Source: Udeniomyces pyricola (taxonomy: Eukaryota; Basidiomycota; Tremellomycetes; Cystofilobasidiales; Mrakiaceae). Taken from it: a stretch of DNA of 64,000 bases. Below the pieces are notes generated by a model, which was not told the origin of the DNA, made no database searches, and was given only the letters and a program-made list of their open reading frames with translations. The stretch covers positions 536,642 to 600,641 of the forward strand of contig BCIK01000016.1 in the NCBI GenBank assembly GCA_039545295.1. The letters are read 5' to 3'. Shown piece by piece: positions 25,942 through 39,370 of this stretch; within the stretch, counting starts at the first letter, position 1; each line of letters opens with the position of its first letter. The position numbers and the translations under genes were made by a program.

Positions 25942-28619
25942 ATGGACACTCTTCCACCAAAACCTCCTCATTTCCCATCCGTCAAAACTGAGCCGACCCT
26001 GGCACAAGAGCCTGTTCAGGTCGCCTTGCTCCTGTCGCCCAAGCCGGTCGCGTTCCCCTCGACCGACGAGCATGACAACGACATCAAACCCTCTATCGCT
26101 TCACCACCCGTCTCTCACTCTCCCGTCCTATCAGCCGATGTAGAATTTTCCGACATCAAGACAGAGTCGCCAGTTCCGACATCAGCCTCGCTACCGCCCG
26201 CCGCGTCGAGAAAGGCCGCCAAGGGCGCGAAGCTGGCCAAAGAAGAGGTCAAGATCCCGCTCATTGACCATCTGCCAGAAGCTGGCGAAGAGGCTCGTCA
26301 GACGTTTGTCACACTTCCGGGCAATGTACATCAGTACAAGTCGCTTGGACGAAGTAACCAGGATGAAGAATCGATGATCTGCGATTGCGTTTACAAGCAT
26401 GGTGCGTCTCTCTCGCCCTCTCTGTTTCTTTCTTCAGTCTCGGTGAACCTTTGTCCTGATCTTTAGATCACAGAACACGCCGTCGGTCTCGATGCAGACA
26501 GGAAGCGTGAGATGACGGGCTGCATACTGATCAACCCTCTCACTACTTGCTTTGCTTGATGTGACTGAATGGTGCAGACCACGATGAACGGCATTTGGCT
26601 TGTGGGGCAAGTTCGGATTGCATCAATCGCTTGACACAGGTTGAGTGCCTCCAGGACGAATGCAAGACCAAGCAGTACTGCCTTAATCAAAGGTCAGTAT
26701 CACGAACATAGCTCTTGAAAGATCGGGTCCATATGAGTCAAGCAAACACACCTGTCTGGTCAAACAAAGGCGAGGAGGGGTTGGTCGAACAATGGGGGCA
26801 ATAGGAAGGGGGGGGGGTTCCTTTTCCACGGAGCTTGTTTCAGACTCAAGGTGATTGGCTGTCCCCGTATGCATCGGTCTACTGACTCGGGCATCTTATG
26901 GCTAGGTTTACGCGTAAGGAGTACTCCAACATCGAGGTCGTCCTCACTGAACGAAAGGGCTATGGGCTTCGAGCCGGCTCGAACATCGAGAAGTGAGTCC
27001 GGTGGATCCTCGATTTGCGCTTCTACGTGGAAGGTCTTCCACTCTCTGACGCTTGACGTTCCCTGGCTAACCATGTCAATCTTGTGTTGTGTCCTTGCCC
27101 TCAGTGATGCATTCATCTACGAGTACATTGGAGAGGTTGTCCAACAAGCGACATTCATGAAGCGCATGCAAAGTTATGCCAAAGAGGGGATTCGGCACTT
27201 TTACTTCATGATGCTCCAGCGGGAAGAGGTCCGTTCCAATTCGTGTCTGATCACCGGCGTCGTCTTTCGAATCCTGCTCACTCTCTTCGCTTCCGCCTCG
27301 TATAGTACATTGATGCGACCAAAAAGGGTGATATCGCTCGGTTCGCCAATCACTCATGTAATCCGAATTGCTACGTCGCCAAATGGATCGTCGGTAAACG
27401 AATGAGAATGGGCATCTTTGCCAAGAGGGACATTCTCAAGGGAGAGGAGCTCACATTCAACTACAACGTCGATCGATATGGGTGAGTCTGGTCTGCCTCG
27501 TCTCTTTGTTACTAGCAGTGTAGGCGCAAGCTGATCAATTCGTATGCCGTCAGACACGACGCTCAGCCATGCTACTGTGACGAGCCTAACTGCGTTGGAT
27601 CGATAGGAGGCAAGACTCAGACTGACATTGGGGGAATGGATGAGCTGTACCTTGATGGTACGCTTGATTTCTGCTCTTCTTGGCGGCTTCTGTAGTGCCA
27701 TTTCTGACCTGGCTCCTCATTCGTGTCCTTCTCCCACTCATTTTCTACTAAGCTCTCGGCATCACGGACGAAGTCGAAGCTCTTGGTCTCAAGGGAACAA
27801 AGAAGAAGAAGGGCAAAAAGCTAGGCGAGGATTTCATGGTATGTTCTTCTAACTACTGCTTCATCCCACGTATGACATCGATTCTAAGCTGACTCTGTCT
27901 TTCCTGTCATTGTGGTTTGCTGTATTTTTGTTGCAGCCGATCTTGAAACCAGTGGACGAGAAGGAGGTGCCTAAAGTTATCGCTGCCGTCCGGCAATCGA
28001 CAGCCAACCGGACCATGATGTGCAAGCTGCTAGGTCGAGTCACGGTTCGTACGACGATCCACCATATCCCATCCGGTCTCGAGCGTGAACACGATTTTGG
28101 CTTACTCTTGCTCCACTGGGTTCATCGAATCAGATGACGACCGATCAAGTCGTCCAGCGTCGAATCCTCCGTATGCACGGCTTCAGTCTAATGCACAGCG
28201 TCCTGAAGGAGTTCCCGGAAGACAAGGAGGTCGTCAAGCTGGTGCGTCTGAATTCCCAATCATTGCAAGCATGTTCAATCCTCTTCTTGATTCCTGACTT
28301 GGTCTTTGAACATATTCCGTTGTGTAGGCTTTGGAGACGATGAGCCAATGGCACTTACTCAATCGCAACAAAGTCGAGGATTCCAAGATTGAAGAGGTCG
28401 TTGCGAAATATGTCGAGGACGAAGACGAGTCTCTGCGTCCTCTTGCTCAGAACGTACGTCAATTAAACTTCGTTTGGGCGTTGTCTGTTTCTTTTCAAAT
28501 TGTGGTTCGTAGCTGACCCCATGTGTGCCGTGATCCTTCACCAGCTCATGCAAACTTGGGCCGGACTGGAGACTGCTTATCGCATAGCCAGGCGTCCCGC
28601 CCGAATCGTTCGTCACACG

Positions 28620-28659
<40 letters not shown>

Positions 28660-30247
28660 CTCATCTGGCTTGATGTAGCTGACTATTTGTCTGTCGCTAA
28701 TGCACCCTCCCGCTCAATCTCTTAACGCTTTAGCCTGATGCCGAGGATGACGCTCCCGAATCCACAGCACCGGCTGAGCCCGAAGTCGAGCGTCCTCCAA
28801 CTCCGCCACTTCCCAAGCCTGTTTCCCTCTTTGCATCCAACGCTGTCTTCACCCGTCCCGAAGCGTCCATCCCGACACCCATCATCTCTCTACCATCATC
28901 ATCCGACGCTGCCATTGCTGCCATCCTCCGTGGCGGAGGCGAACCATATCGACCCCTTCCATCCATGAGACGCCCACCCCTTCCAGCTCCTCTGCCACCC
29001 CCGGCCGCGCCACAACCAGGGCAGAGTCGAGATCGTTTGGAAGCCATCCTCGCTCGAACCGCCCAAGTCGCAGCGGAAAAACGTGTCAAGGAGCTCGAGG
29101 CCGCGGCAGCAGCCCGAGAAGCTGAGCATCTCGCTCATCTCGAGGCAGAGAGACGAGCGGCGAAGCGAGCGGCAGCTAAAGCTTCCGGGCCGGATTCTGA
29201 CAGACAGAGGGAGAGAGAGAAGAGGAAGAGGAGCTCTTTGGGTGGAGGAAGCACCAGTAGCGGTCTGCCCTCGTCCACATCTAAGGGCGGCATGAGCGAG
29301 GAGCAGAAGGAAAAGCGACTGCTCAAAATGGTTGGAGAGGTCGTCGTCAAGAGCATGAGCAAGTACAAAGATCAACTCGATCACGATCGGTTCAAGAAGT
29401 ATGCTAAGGAGGTGAGTGCTCTGCGGGCCGGATTCGTCTTACGATTCGAACGCGTACTTTTGGCTCATCAGACGTTTTTGGGGGCTTGGTACCTTTTTCT
29501 TTCCTATCCGCTTCCGGTCCGACGAACAGTGTGCCAATCTCATTGCTGCAAAAGAGAAAAAGTCTCAGAGCTATATCTCAGCTTCGACGTTACCCTCTCT
29601 GAGCGAAGAAAAGCAGGCCAAGATGAAGAAGTTCACCAAAGAAGTTCGTCGTCGTCATCATCTTCTCCTCATGGCATTGCTCGTGGAACGGTAGATAGAT
29701 AGACGTCAATCCTACGAGAGCTGACTCTGAAGCTCTGAAAACTTTTTTTTTTCTTTGCCTGCCAAACCAGTTCGTTCACAAGGTTCTCAATCGACTTCGC
29801 AAGGAGAATGGTGGATCCAGCTCCAGATCCAATCCCGATGACAAGGGCAAAGCTCGAGATCCGCGTCAGATGCGAATCTCCCTGGGCGGTCTGGGCGATG
29901 GGAGTTCGGGTGGGACGGGTAGTCCCATGACCCCTGCTGCGACGGATGGTTCGACAGGTTCGAGGGAAGGGTCATTATTGCCGGACGATGGCGAAGGAGG
30001 ATTGTTTGACGATGTGGAGTATGGAGGGGACGACGATGATGTCCAGATGGCGGGGAGTGGTGACGACGAGGATGCTGGAGGGAGTAAAGGAGCGAGTGTC
30101 AAGGGTTCGGTGAATGGTGATCGAGCAGTCTCGAGGATTCTGCATGTCGGAGACGGATCGATAGAAGGGGAGGCAACAGAAGGCTTGCAGCACCTGTTGA
30201 CGGCCCTTCAACAGTCTTCATCGGGAGACTCGACGCCGGCATCATGA
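25942..30247 (+). CDS. SET2: Histone H3 lysine-36 methyltransferase SET2
   Basis: Methylates H3K36 during transcription elongation, guided by phosphorylated RNA polymerase II. The N-terminus is disordered. An AWS zinc domain spans a short-intron region ([43 protein letters not shown]). The SET domain follows: [31 protein letters not shown], then [20 protein letters not shown] and [15 protein letters not shown], holding the NHSCxPN and catalytic Tyr motifs. The post-SET is [13 protein letters not shown] helical region ([33 protein letters not shown]) lies downstream, then a long Arg/Glu/Ala coiled coil, and the SRI domain that binds the Pol II CTD ([46 protein letters not shown]). I see no clear WW domain. 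Roughly 13 introns, one with a T36 tract. Confidence 0.95.
28622..28657 (+). repeat. Homopolymer T tract, 36 bases
   Basis: Uninterrupted T run inside a SET2 intron, upstream of the next acceptor near 28733. It may serve as an oversized polypyrimidine tract. The true length may vary between copies or reads. Confidence 0.9.
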
Positions 30248-30587
30248 GACTGATTGCCCTTGGCCTCGGGGGTTCAGAGGGAGAATGTGGGAGAGGCGTA
30301 AGATAATGCATGTTTGCTACATACTAGGATTGTGTCGTGTTTGTAATCGCTCAGACTGAAGACGCCTTTGATATGCATGATGGACTGTTCAGTGAACGTC
30401 CAAGAGTCCGAAAAGGAAAGATGGACAACGCCCATGAATAGACCAGGCGGGCAAAAAAAAAAGACAAGAGGTGACAGGAAGGAGTGGGTACAGTAACCGA
30501 GAACGCGAGTGACAGAAAAAAAACCAAAACTAGAGAGACAAGAATGAATGAGAAGGCAAAAAAGAAACCTTTGACAACCGGATCCTT
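30248..30587. other. Convergent 3' intergenic region
   Basis: 340 bp between SET2 and glycogen phosphorylase stops, containing A-rich patches near 30453-30464 and 30518-30535. No gene seen; presumed to contain both polyadenylation regions. Confidence 0.55.
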
Positions 30588-33500
30588 CTAAAAGGTCTTG
30601 GCATCGGTAGAGATGGGGATAGGTTCCACGTTCCAGACCTCCTCACAGTCTGAATGAGTGATTGAAGCGCATCGAAAAAAAGCAGAAAAGCGGTCGTCCA
30701 GTTCAGCATGATGCCTGGACGGTCTGGACAATCAAGGTAGGGGGTTCGCGATAGGATTCAGGTTAAACGTACACTTCATGACAGCCGCGTCGCTGTTGAA
30801 CTTGCCCATACCCGCCGTCGTGAGAAGACATCGTCTATTCCAATCGTGCTGATCGAGCCAAGTCTGGTCCAAAAGACTGATGGCATCGAGGAAAGAATCG
30901 AAATCGTTGGCGACGAGGTAATTGTCGCCATGAACCGAGACCGCTTCCGTGATGGGCGAGTAGCCTTCGCCAAACATGTTGCTCTCAATCGCGCTGAAGA
31001 CGCGAGCCAGTCGGGGAGATCGCTGCGAGATAGCGGTGGGTTGGAACTTGTTGTTGTATCGTTGCTCATCGACCTGGGGCGTGAGGCTGATAGAGGAAAT
31101 GTCAAGAGCAATGGGTGAGCTCTGTGGTTCAAAAACATCTCACAAATCATATCCTACTTATGTGCGAAGCAGTCTACTTACAAACCAAAGGTAAAGCACT
31201 GCTCCTCTCCAACTTCCTCAATGATCTCTACGTTAGCACCGTCTACGGTACCAAGCAGCAGAGCGCCGTTCAAAGCCAGCTTCATGTTCGATGTGCCTGC
31301 AAACCGTACAAGGGGATTGAATGGTGGGTTTTCCGAAAAGACGCAGCAGCAATCTCGAATAGATGGGAATTGACATACCGGAAGCCTCAGTACCGGCGCA
31401 ACTGATCTGGACGGAGACATCAGCCGCCGGGATGATGACTTCAGCCAACGAGACTGAGTAGTCAGGCAAGAAGACAAGCTGAGGTCGTGACACGCGTAAA
31501 AATTCAAGGGAGACACATAAAATATGGGAGAGGAATTGAGTCAGCGATGTGGCACGAATGACGCACTCCAAAGATTTACGAGGTGGTAGCTGCAGCATAC
31601 GTACCTTCAACAGATCTCCAACGTCCGGGTCGTTGTTGATTGTCTTCGAAGCATTGACAATGAGCTTGATGATCTGCTTAGCCATCCAGTAACCTGGCGC
31701 AGCCTTGCCGGCGAAGATGCAGACTCGAGGGACGACCTTCTTTTTTCCCGCTGCCGTCATGTCCTTGATCTCGAGGTACTGATGAATGATAGCAAACACT
31801 GAAAGTGAGGTAACGAGGTAGTAAGTTGCCATGCACATGTTGTCAATGTAAAGATCAGTTACCTAACGTACAGTTGAGCTGCTGCCTCTTGTACTCGTGA
31901 ATTCTACAAAGATGGTAGAGAAATTCAGCTGCAATACTTCAGAGCAAAAGAAAGAAGAAGAAAAAGATGGGTAGCAGAGCAAGATATACTCACCGCTTGA
32001 TCTGTACGGTGAACTGTGCCGCAGGATTGACTTTGAGGCCAAGCTCAGTCTCAATAAGATGGGCAAGCTTCCGCTTGTTATCTTCCTTGACCTTTTTGAA
32101 GGCCGACAAGAATTCATTATCTTCCGAGAACTTCTCAAGTCCCCTTATAGAGGAAGAGAACGGGTCGAGTCGAGTGTGAGTTCATGATGCCTCTTTGACC
32201 CTGATCAGTCCTGATCTCTGAACTCACTTGAGTAGGTGCAAGTCTTTGAGCCAGTCACGCGTCTTCAGAGTTTGAGTGATAAGCTTTGAGAGCCCCGGGT
32301 TACACTGATCGAGCCATCGTCTCGGAGTGATGCCGTTTGTCTTCGAAACCATGGAGAAAATGGGAAGGACAGGTTATTTAGACCAACGTGCACCTTCCAG
32401 AAGCTGAGTAAAGAAGGGTATGCAAGTCACGTACGACATTGGTAAAGTGATCGCCACCCTCGCCGCCCACTCGCTTGAAAAATTCAACAAAGTCGGGGAA
32501 AAGCAGCTCTTGAACAAGCCTGGAATGAAGCTCAGCCACGCCGTTGACCTTGTGAGAACCAATGACAGCAAGGTTGGCCATCCGGATCTGCTTAGGTTGT
32601 CCTATTTTGATGCAGAGAGGGAAGGAGTATATTAAGGTTTCCTGATTCTATAAAGACTCGTGTCGAAGCGAAAGAAGGGTAACCAAAGAAAGGTAACCCA
32701 CCTTCCTCAATGAGAGACATGCGGCTCAGTCGAGCCATGTCACCAGGGAAGACCTCAGAGACAGCTCGAAGGAAATCCAGGTTGATGTCGTAGATGATCT
32801 GGAGGTGTCGGGGAAGAAGCTTCTCGAACAGGGGCACCGACCACTTCTCGAGAGCCTGTAGGAAGTGGGAGACAAGCGAGGGTATAAGTTGCTACATAGA
32901 AGTCCAGCATCAGAGACATTAGAGGCTACCAGCTTACCTCGGGAAGAACAGTGTCTATAACAGAGAATGCGTTCTGGTCAGTCCATCAAATTTCAAGAGC
33001 ACGCGAGGACAAACAGAAAAGAACAGAATATTTAAGAGCTCGATAGTGACGTACGGTTGGTGTACGCGAACACCTTGATGGTGATCGACCACGCTTGGTC
33101 GAAGGGGACGTCCTCCTCATCCACGAGAATTCGCATCAACTCGGGAATAGCAATGCTCGGGTGCGTGTCGTTGAGCTGAATGGCGACGTAATCTGACAAG
33201 ACCGACCAAGGCTTTTCAAGCTTCTTGAATCGTCGAAGAACATCTGCGAGCGAAGCAGAGACCCAGAAAGCTTGCTGTAAAAACGAGGTAAGTCAGAATG
33301 CGTATCAGGATGCCAAGATTCATCTCCGTGGCATGACATAGAGAGTGACACCGACCTGCTTGAGTCTCAACTCTTTGCCAGACTCGTTGTTATCGTTGGG
33401 GTACAAGACTCGCGTAATAGTCTCGGCTTCGCCTGCCGCTTGAACGGACGCAAGCTTTTTAGAAGGAACCGGTAACAAGTCAGCGTACTGTCTTACGAGC

Positions 33501-35275
33501 TTGGCGTTGTACATCGACGTGCGCAGATGAATTAGTGAGGAAATGCGCTTACGTAATCTCCGGCATTGAAGCTGACGAGATCAAAGCCAGAAATTGGCCG
33601 AGCCGACCACAGCCGGATATTGGAGCAGGATCGAGTATCATGGCCAGGGACTGGCACGTCATGAGCAACAGCCAGGACTTCTTGTCCTCCAGACCAGCGA
33701 CCCTTGCCTTTGATGCCCTTGACTTGTTGAACTGGAAGAGATGGGATGCAATGTTAGCTGAAACGCACTGTGTAGACATCTTCAAGATCCGAGCAAGTTG
33801 GTCGACATAAGTTACAGCAGATGAGAGTAAGGAGGGAAACGAACCAGTTCCGTAGAATCGGATGTTGTACGTCACGTCAGGCCTTGGAAGCTCCCAAGGG
33901 TTCTATAAGGGGCATGATGTTTCATCGCAGTCAGATTCTGTGCTATACCGGCAAAGGACGCTTGAGGCAGAGAAGCCTTACGTTTCCAGATGCAAGCCAA
34001 GGGTCAGGAACCTCCTGCTGCGCGCCGTCCTTGTCGAGGCATTGTTTGAAAATGCCGAAGTCATAGAACAGAGAATAACCCTGAGATGCGAACGGATGAA
34101 GGTCAAAGGAGGAATGACGAGTAAAACTGAGCGCGGATCCTCGTTCAACGCATCAATAGGTAGATCAGTCACTTACCCAACCAGGCAGCTGAAGAGTTGC
34201 AAAACTGTCAACATAGCACGCGGCAAGTCGACCAAGGCCGCCATTTCCTGGTGAGACATGGGCGAGGGGCGAGTCAGCATCGAGGAAGCACTCGTTGAGA
34301 TAGATCCAGGCAACTCACCAAGCCCAGCGTCTCGTTCGGAATCAATCAAATCTTCCATCCTGAACCCGAGTTTGTTGACGGCAGCCTCGTACTCGGGCTT
34401 GACTGAAAGGTTGAGCAACGCGTTGTCGAGACTTCGGCCAATGAGGAACTCAAAGGAAAAGTAGTAAATCCGTTTAGGTGATGCCTGAGTGTGAACCTTG
34501 GTGGTAAGGTTCCAGTCCCGAATAAGGGAGTCTCGAGCGCTCAGGGCCTGATGAAAGCGAGGCGAGAAGCGATAGGCATGGGCAAATGGGCAAACAAGAG
34601 CGCGAGATTAGACAAGTGAGATGGGGGCGGAGCGGAACCGATGCGCGGGAGCCGGTTATGCCATGAGCGAATCAGAAACATGACTGGCAAACATGAAGAT
34701 CAAACGTACCACGGCCGAGTACGCGGCAAAGTCATCGCCTACGAGATTATCGGGCTGACGTGCGAGAACAGTGGTGACGTTGTGGACGATGGATTGGACA
34801 ATGGATGGGACGGCTAACAGAGACGGCAGGGAGAAGGATCCAATAGGGAAAGCGATGAGATCGGTGAGATGGGCCGGATGAAGCCGATGTTGATGCTGGC
34901 CAGAGTTCTTCCTGTAGAGCTGTCATCACTTACAGGTCTCATCTTCCGCTGCGAGAGCATCCTTCCATACCTTCTCATCGCCCAGAGGCCATGCTTCTGG
35001 CTCACCATCTTTACCCTCGACCTGAGCTCGGCCAAAGTGAGCGCACAACACGATCAGCGACCCGCGCAGCTTGCCGGACTCCGATCGCAAAGCCAAGTTC
35101 TTGTTGCCAAGAGGGACACTGCTCCTGTCATGCTCTAACTCACCTGGTAGTGACCGGTCAAGGATCTCTTGTGGTTTCGAGCTCGGGGTTGAGGCTGACC
35201 AATGGCGGCAACATCGATCGTTTCGCCGACGAGAGACTTGCGTCGGTTGACCGCGGGTCGGGATGGAACGGGCAT
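30588..35275 (-). CDS. GPH1: Glycogen phosphorylase
   Basis: PLP enzyme that releases glucose-1-phosphate from glycogen in the cytosol. The start [20 protein letters not shown] leads to [13 protein letters not shown], the usual N-terminal phosphorylase block; RRKS and KRS are possible kinase sites. Typical blocks follow: [17 protein letters not shown], then GNGG-type and [20 protein letters not shown] segments, [20 protein letters not shown] (33135-33190), [19 protein letters not shown] and RMSLIEEG, and FPDFVEFF. The PLP site is SCAGTEASG joined across an intron to [20 protein letters not shown], where the SNMK lysine carries PLP. The last exon ends [17 protein letters not shown]. More than 15 short exons. 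A single AGGGG word lies 150 bp upstream (35427-35431), which might be a stress element as in yeast GPH1, but one copy is weak evidence. Confidence 0.95.
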
Positions 35276-35899
35276 CAATGGTAATTCTGTAAGGATATTT
35301 GTGCTGATGGATGAGGTCCAGGGATGGATGTTGACTAAAAGAAACGAAAGGAGAGAAATGGTTGAGGAGTGATTTAATGAGACGGCAGAGGACGTGGGGA
35401 AACAAGGCAGAAGGTGAGATCTAAAGAGGGGAAGGAACGGGAAGGTCGGACGGCTGACGGCTGACGGCCAGACCGGAGCACCGAGGGAATTCCAAGACGA
35501 ACCAGTAAGAACGCGTCTTCTGAGAGGGCAACCGGGACGTCAATCGAGGGTTGAGATGGTGGGTAAGTGGGAGATGGGGGTCAGAAAGGGAGATGGTTGA
35601 GATGGGAGATGAATCGAATCGATGGACTGCGTGCGTGACCCGGTTCTCATGAGGGAAGACTAGAGTGAAGCTCGAGGCAGCCAGTGGGAGCAAAGATGGT
35701 CTCATCTCGCCATCGTTGACTAGAACATTGCCACCAAATGAACAATACGATCCAGCCGAAAAAGAGCTAAGTTTCATGCAAGCTTCATGATGTATAGCGA
35801 CGAGGAGACCAAGAATGAAAAAGAACCAAAACATGAATCAAGGAGAGAACACCATGACATGTGAAAGGCAAGAGAGAATCGTCCAGCAGCAGACCGTCA
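35276..35899. other. Intergenic region upstream of GPH1
   Basis: About 620 bp between the glycogen phosphorylase start and the SYO1 stop. A 137-codon minus ORF fills much of it but has biased, unrecognisable sequence and is judged spurious. Presumed GPH1 promoter. Confidence 0.5.
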
Positions 35900-38800
35900 T
35901 CAGAGTACACTTCGTCGGTACTTGATGTAGGCAACAAGGTTCTCGTACGCCTCATCCGCACGCGCCCTCAGGTCCGCATCCTTCCGCTTGTCGATTCCTC
36001 GGGTCTGAGTAGATAGCGAAGAGATCAGGTACGATGGGAGCAGCACGCGTCGTCAGCACAGTATCACCCAAACAAAACCCGGCCCGGGTAGTCGCCCTTT
36101 GTAAGACAGCGACAAGGAGAGCATACGCACAATAGCTCGAACTTTGCCAACAACACCCTTGAGACCCTCAAGGAAGTTGCCCTTACGGAAGACCTCGACG
36201 TCCCAAGGAGCAGTCTCATCAGCGTAAACATCAAAGATGCCGTTGAGAGCAACAACCATAGGCTCAGGCGTAAGGGTCGGGGAAGTCAGGACGGTCATGA
36301 GGTAAGTTCCAATCGTCTGCAAAGATCAAGAGGAAAAGACATCATGCGCAGAGGAGAAAAGTCAAGTCAGCACACTAAAGTCTAGCTTGTGTTCCAGAGA
36401 AAACCAAGATATCAACGCACCTTGTTGGTCTCAATTTCTTGGAGCCCAACATCCTTGTCCCGAGCAGCGAGGGCACTCAGGGTTCCGATGACCCTGCACC
36501 TGAGGCTCTCCTTTGTTCCAGTTCCTGAACCCTTCTCGACCTGAATAAGTCCAGCGACCTGACCCTCGCCGAGCATGACGTTGCCTCTGGTCAAGCCAGC
36601 AACACCCATGAGTCCTCCGACGAGAACCTCAAGAATCTCCTTCCTCATTTCCTGACCCTTAGCCTCGAGCACATCCGCACCAGGAGCAACGACGCCAGCG
36701 CTCGCAAAGAGGCCGTCCCAAACGGGCTGAAGCGAGGTCTGAGCCGACGCAAAGAAAGACTGCCACTGAGGAGTCGAAAATTCAGGCGAGGTAGGTGCAG
36801 GAAGGAAGAAGGTCGTCGACATGAGAAGGTTGTTGAGCGTCTCGAGCGACCGAAGGTGGATGGTTGAGAGCAGGGCAGTGGTGGGAGGGTGCGGGGAAGG
36901 AAGCGAGGTGCGCGGCGAGACGGTCGTGTCCAGGGGCAAGAAAGAGAGAGCAGTCGGCTGCGAAAGGGTAAGTAGCCGAGTCGGGAGTGCGAGAGTCGAA
37001 AGAAGTGTGACAAGCGTCGAGGGAAGGGGCAAAGAAGCGTCCGCAGATGCAAGAGCAGAGATATCGGTAGGCTGGTCCCGACCGAGCGAGATGAGGGCTT
37101 CCTCGTCCATTTCAGCTCCGTCCTCGCCGTCCATATCCTCGTCCATCATTTCGTCGGCCTCCTCCTCGGTGGCAGGTGTCCCCTCGACGTCTGAGAGAAA
37201 ACAAGTTAAAAGGGATGAGTATCGGATCCTATGGAAGGGCTGAACGCCCAAAAAAGGCTAAAGTACATCAACTCACCATCGTCTTCCTCCTTGTCCTCAG
37301 GAACCTTGGAGCAGATACCCATGAGGACCTCCAGTCCAACCTGAAGAGTCGTCAACTTCTTCTCAATCTCTTCGAGCGCGCGTTCCGAAGGCGTCTTGTG
37401 GTCGGTCTTAGGGTCTTTGAGCGATGCAGCAATCGTGGCAGCATCGGGCTATGCGTCATAAATAGGAGTGATCAAAGTGAGGTCTTATACTTGTATAACA
37501 GTAACTGCAGGGCTGGGTCTCGAGAGACTTACAAGATCGTTTGAGAGTCGAGCCGCTTCTTGCGAAAGCTGGTTGAGGTCAAGGTCAAGGAGCTCGTTGA
37601 GAAGGGGGATGATCAGGGTCTTCTCGAGGTCGAGAGCGGCAACAGGAAGGAGGGGAGGGAGAGGAGAGATGTGTCGGATGGTGCCTGCAGATTCGTCGAA
37701 AAGGAGACAAGAGTTGTTGAGCAAGACTATCGCTACGAGTGGAAAGCTCAAACTTCACCTCTTGTCGTGCCGCCCCAGACTTACCACACGCGAGAACCCT
37801 CAAAAGCATGTCTTTCTGCAAGGCGGTTTGCGTCTCGACGCCATCCATGCCGTTGCTGACCTCCTTGCCCTTTCCCTTCCGGCTAGCGTCTTCCTCCGAC
37901 TTGGCTCCGAATCGAATGACGTCGACGACAGTGTTGATCCAACTTGAGTCGGATCGGAGGTGGGTGTAAGCGGGAGGATTGTCGTCGGTCAGGACGTAGA
38001 GGCAGTGAGCGGCAGAGGTGACTAGCGAGAGGGGAAGTTGAGCTCGCGACGAGAGGAATGATAGGAGGAAGGGAAGCAGCGAGAGCGCGTTGACGGCAGT
38101 AAGAGCCTTGTCGGAAGTTTCGCTGCAAAGTATAAGAGAAGCGTATCGTCGTTCGGTAAGGTTTTTTTTTTTCGCTAATTCGACAGGTGTTGGTATGAAC
38201 GTATAAACACTGACCTCAAGCACCAAAGAATGGTGATGACGTTCTCAGCGAGGTCAAAGACGAGCTTTCGCTTGGTGATTTCGGCGTGGTCCTTCTTGAC
38301 GTCGACCGGGGCCGCGGAAAAGATCCTGTCAAGAGTAGCAGAAATCTGTTGTATTGGATAACGCAAACAGAGTGGTACATGAGCTTCATGTCGGACGATG
38401 TACGAGATACTGCAGAGGGCATTAGAACGAACCTGGCCAACAAGCGAGGTCAACGGGGAAAGAACGCCTTTGTTGTACATTTCAGCGCAAAGGTCATAGC
38501 CTCCATCGATACAGAGATTTCTGCATTAAAATGGAAGATTGTCAATCCGTTAATACGAATGTCCCACCAAGTCGGTGGGATCCAGTGATTCTAAGCCAGG
38601 AAGAATCAACCCCCCCCCCCCGACCCTCACCTCCTTCCTCAACAGTTCAGCCAAAATTAGCGTGACTGACCTGAGCGCTCCAGCAGCCTCAACAACGACG
38701 TCCTCGGTGGAGTCGGTCAGCCTCTGGATAAGAGCACCAACGATGTTCTTGCCTTGGAGCAATCGTCGGGTACTCGGGTCGTTCTGGATCAAGTTAGAGA

Positions 38801-39125
38801 CAGCCGCACACGCCCAAACTCGGTCGGCCGCGTCAGGGGCAGAGAGCTGCAGCATTACCAAACGAGGCGACGAGAAGAACAAACAAGTTTAATCACTGAT
38901 GCCACTTGACTGAGAGGACCAGCCAGATGAGACTATGCGCTCTGGGCAAACAGGTAGACGCGCAGAACGAACCTTGTCGATGATGGGCAGCAAAGCTTGC
39001 TCTTTGGCGGGGTGGGCTTTGGCGGCCGACGCGCCTGTGCCGAGATGCGCGTCTGGCACTCGAACGGGGTTGTGGCGACCGGCTCGTCGATCCTGCTTTC
39101 GCTTGGTCTGCTGTTGCTTGCCCAT
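35900..39125 (-). CDS. SYO1: Symportin-1 / HEATR3-type import chaperone for 5S RNP proteins
   Basis: Armadillo/HEAT-repeat protein that in other fungi carries ribosomal proteins uL18 and uL5 together into the nucleus. The start MGKQQQTKRKQDRRAGRHNP then VRVPDAHLG is the basic, NLS-like beginning typical of Syo1. ARM-like repeats follow: LSAPDAADRVWACAAVSNLI, then LIQRLTDSTEDVVVEAAGAL and an intron. A strongly acidic stretch (ADEMMDEDMDGEDGAEMDEE) sits in the middle, as in the acidic loop that binds uL5. The C-terminus reads MVVALNGIFDVYADETAPWD, FLEGLKGVVGKVRAIV and then RGIDKRKDADLRARADEAYE with NLVAYIKYRRSVL and a TGA at 35900-35902. About ten exons. Fits in a tandem minus-strand array with GPH1 but no functional link is implied. 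Confidence 0.9.
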
Positions 39126-39370
39126 TGCACAGGTGAAGTAGAGAGAAGGACGGGACGGGAGGGAAGGGAAGGGTGGTGGAGGTTTAGATCAGGCTGGGAT
39201 TTGGTTGCAAGCTGTTGCGCGCTCGAATCGAAATCTCTGAGCCGATAATTTCCCACCCTTTCTTTCTTTTTCGATTTTTCACCGTAACTTCACTTTTGGT
39301 CGAGACCACATGACTCTACGAACACGATCATCCCAGGCACATATGCTGATCTGCCGCACCCACTTGTAAA

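Noticed and set aside
35427..35431. AGGGG stress element upstream of GPH1
   Set aside because: A single five-base match is expected by chance; kept only as a remark in the gene entry.
35421..35834. Minus ORF of 137 codons upstream of GPH1
   Set aside because: No recognisable motif, biased composition, and it occupies the expected GPH1 promoter.
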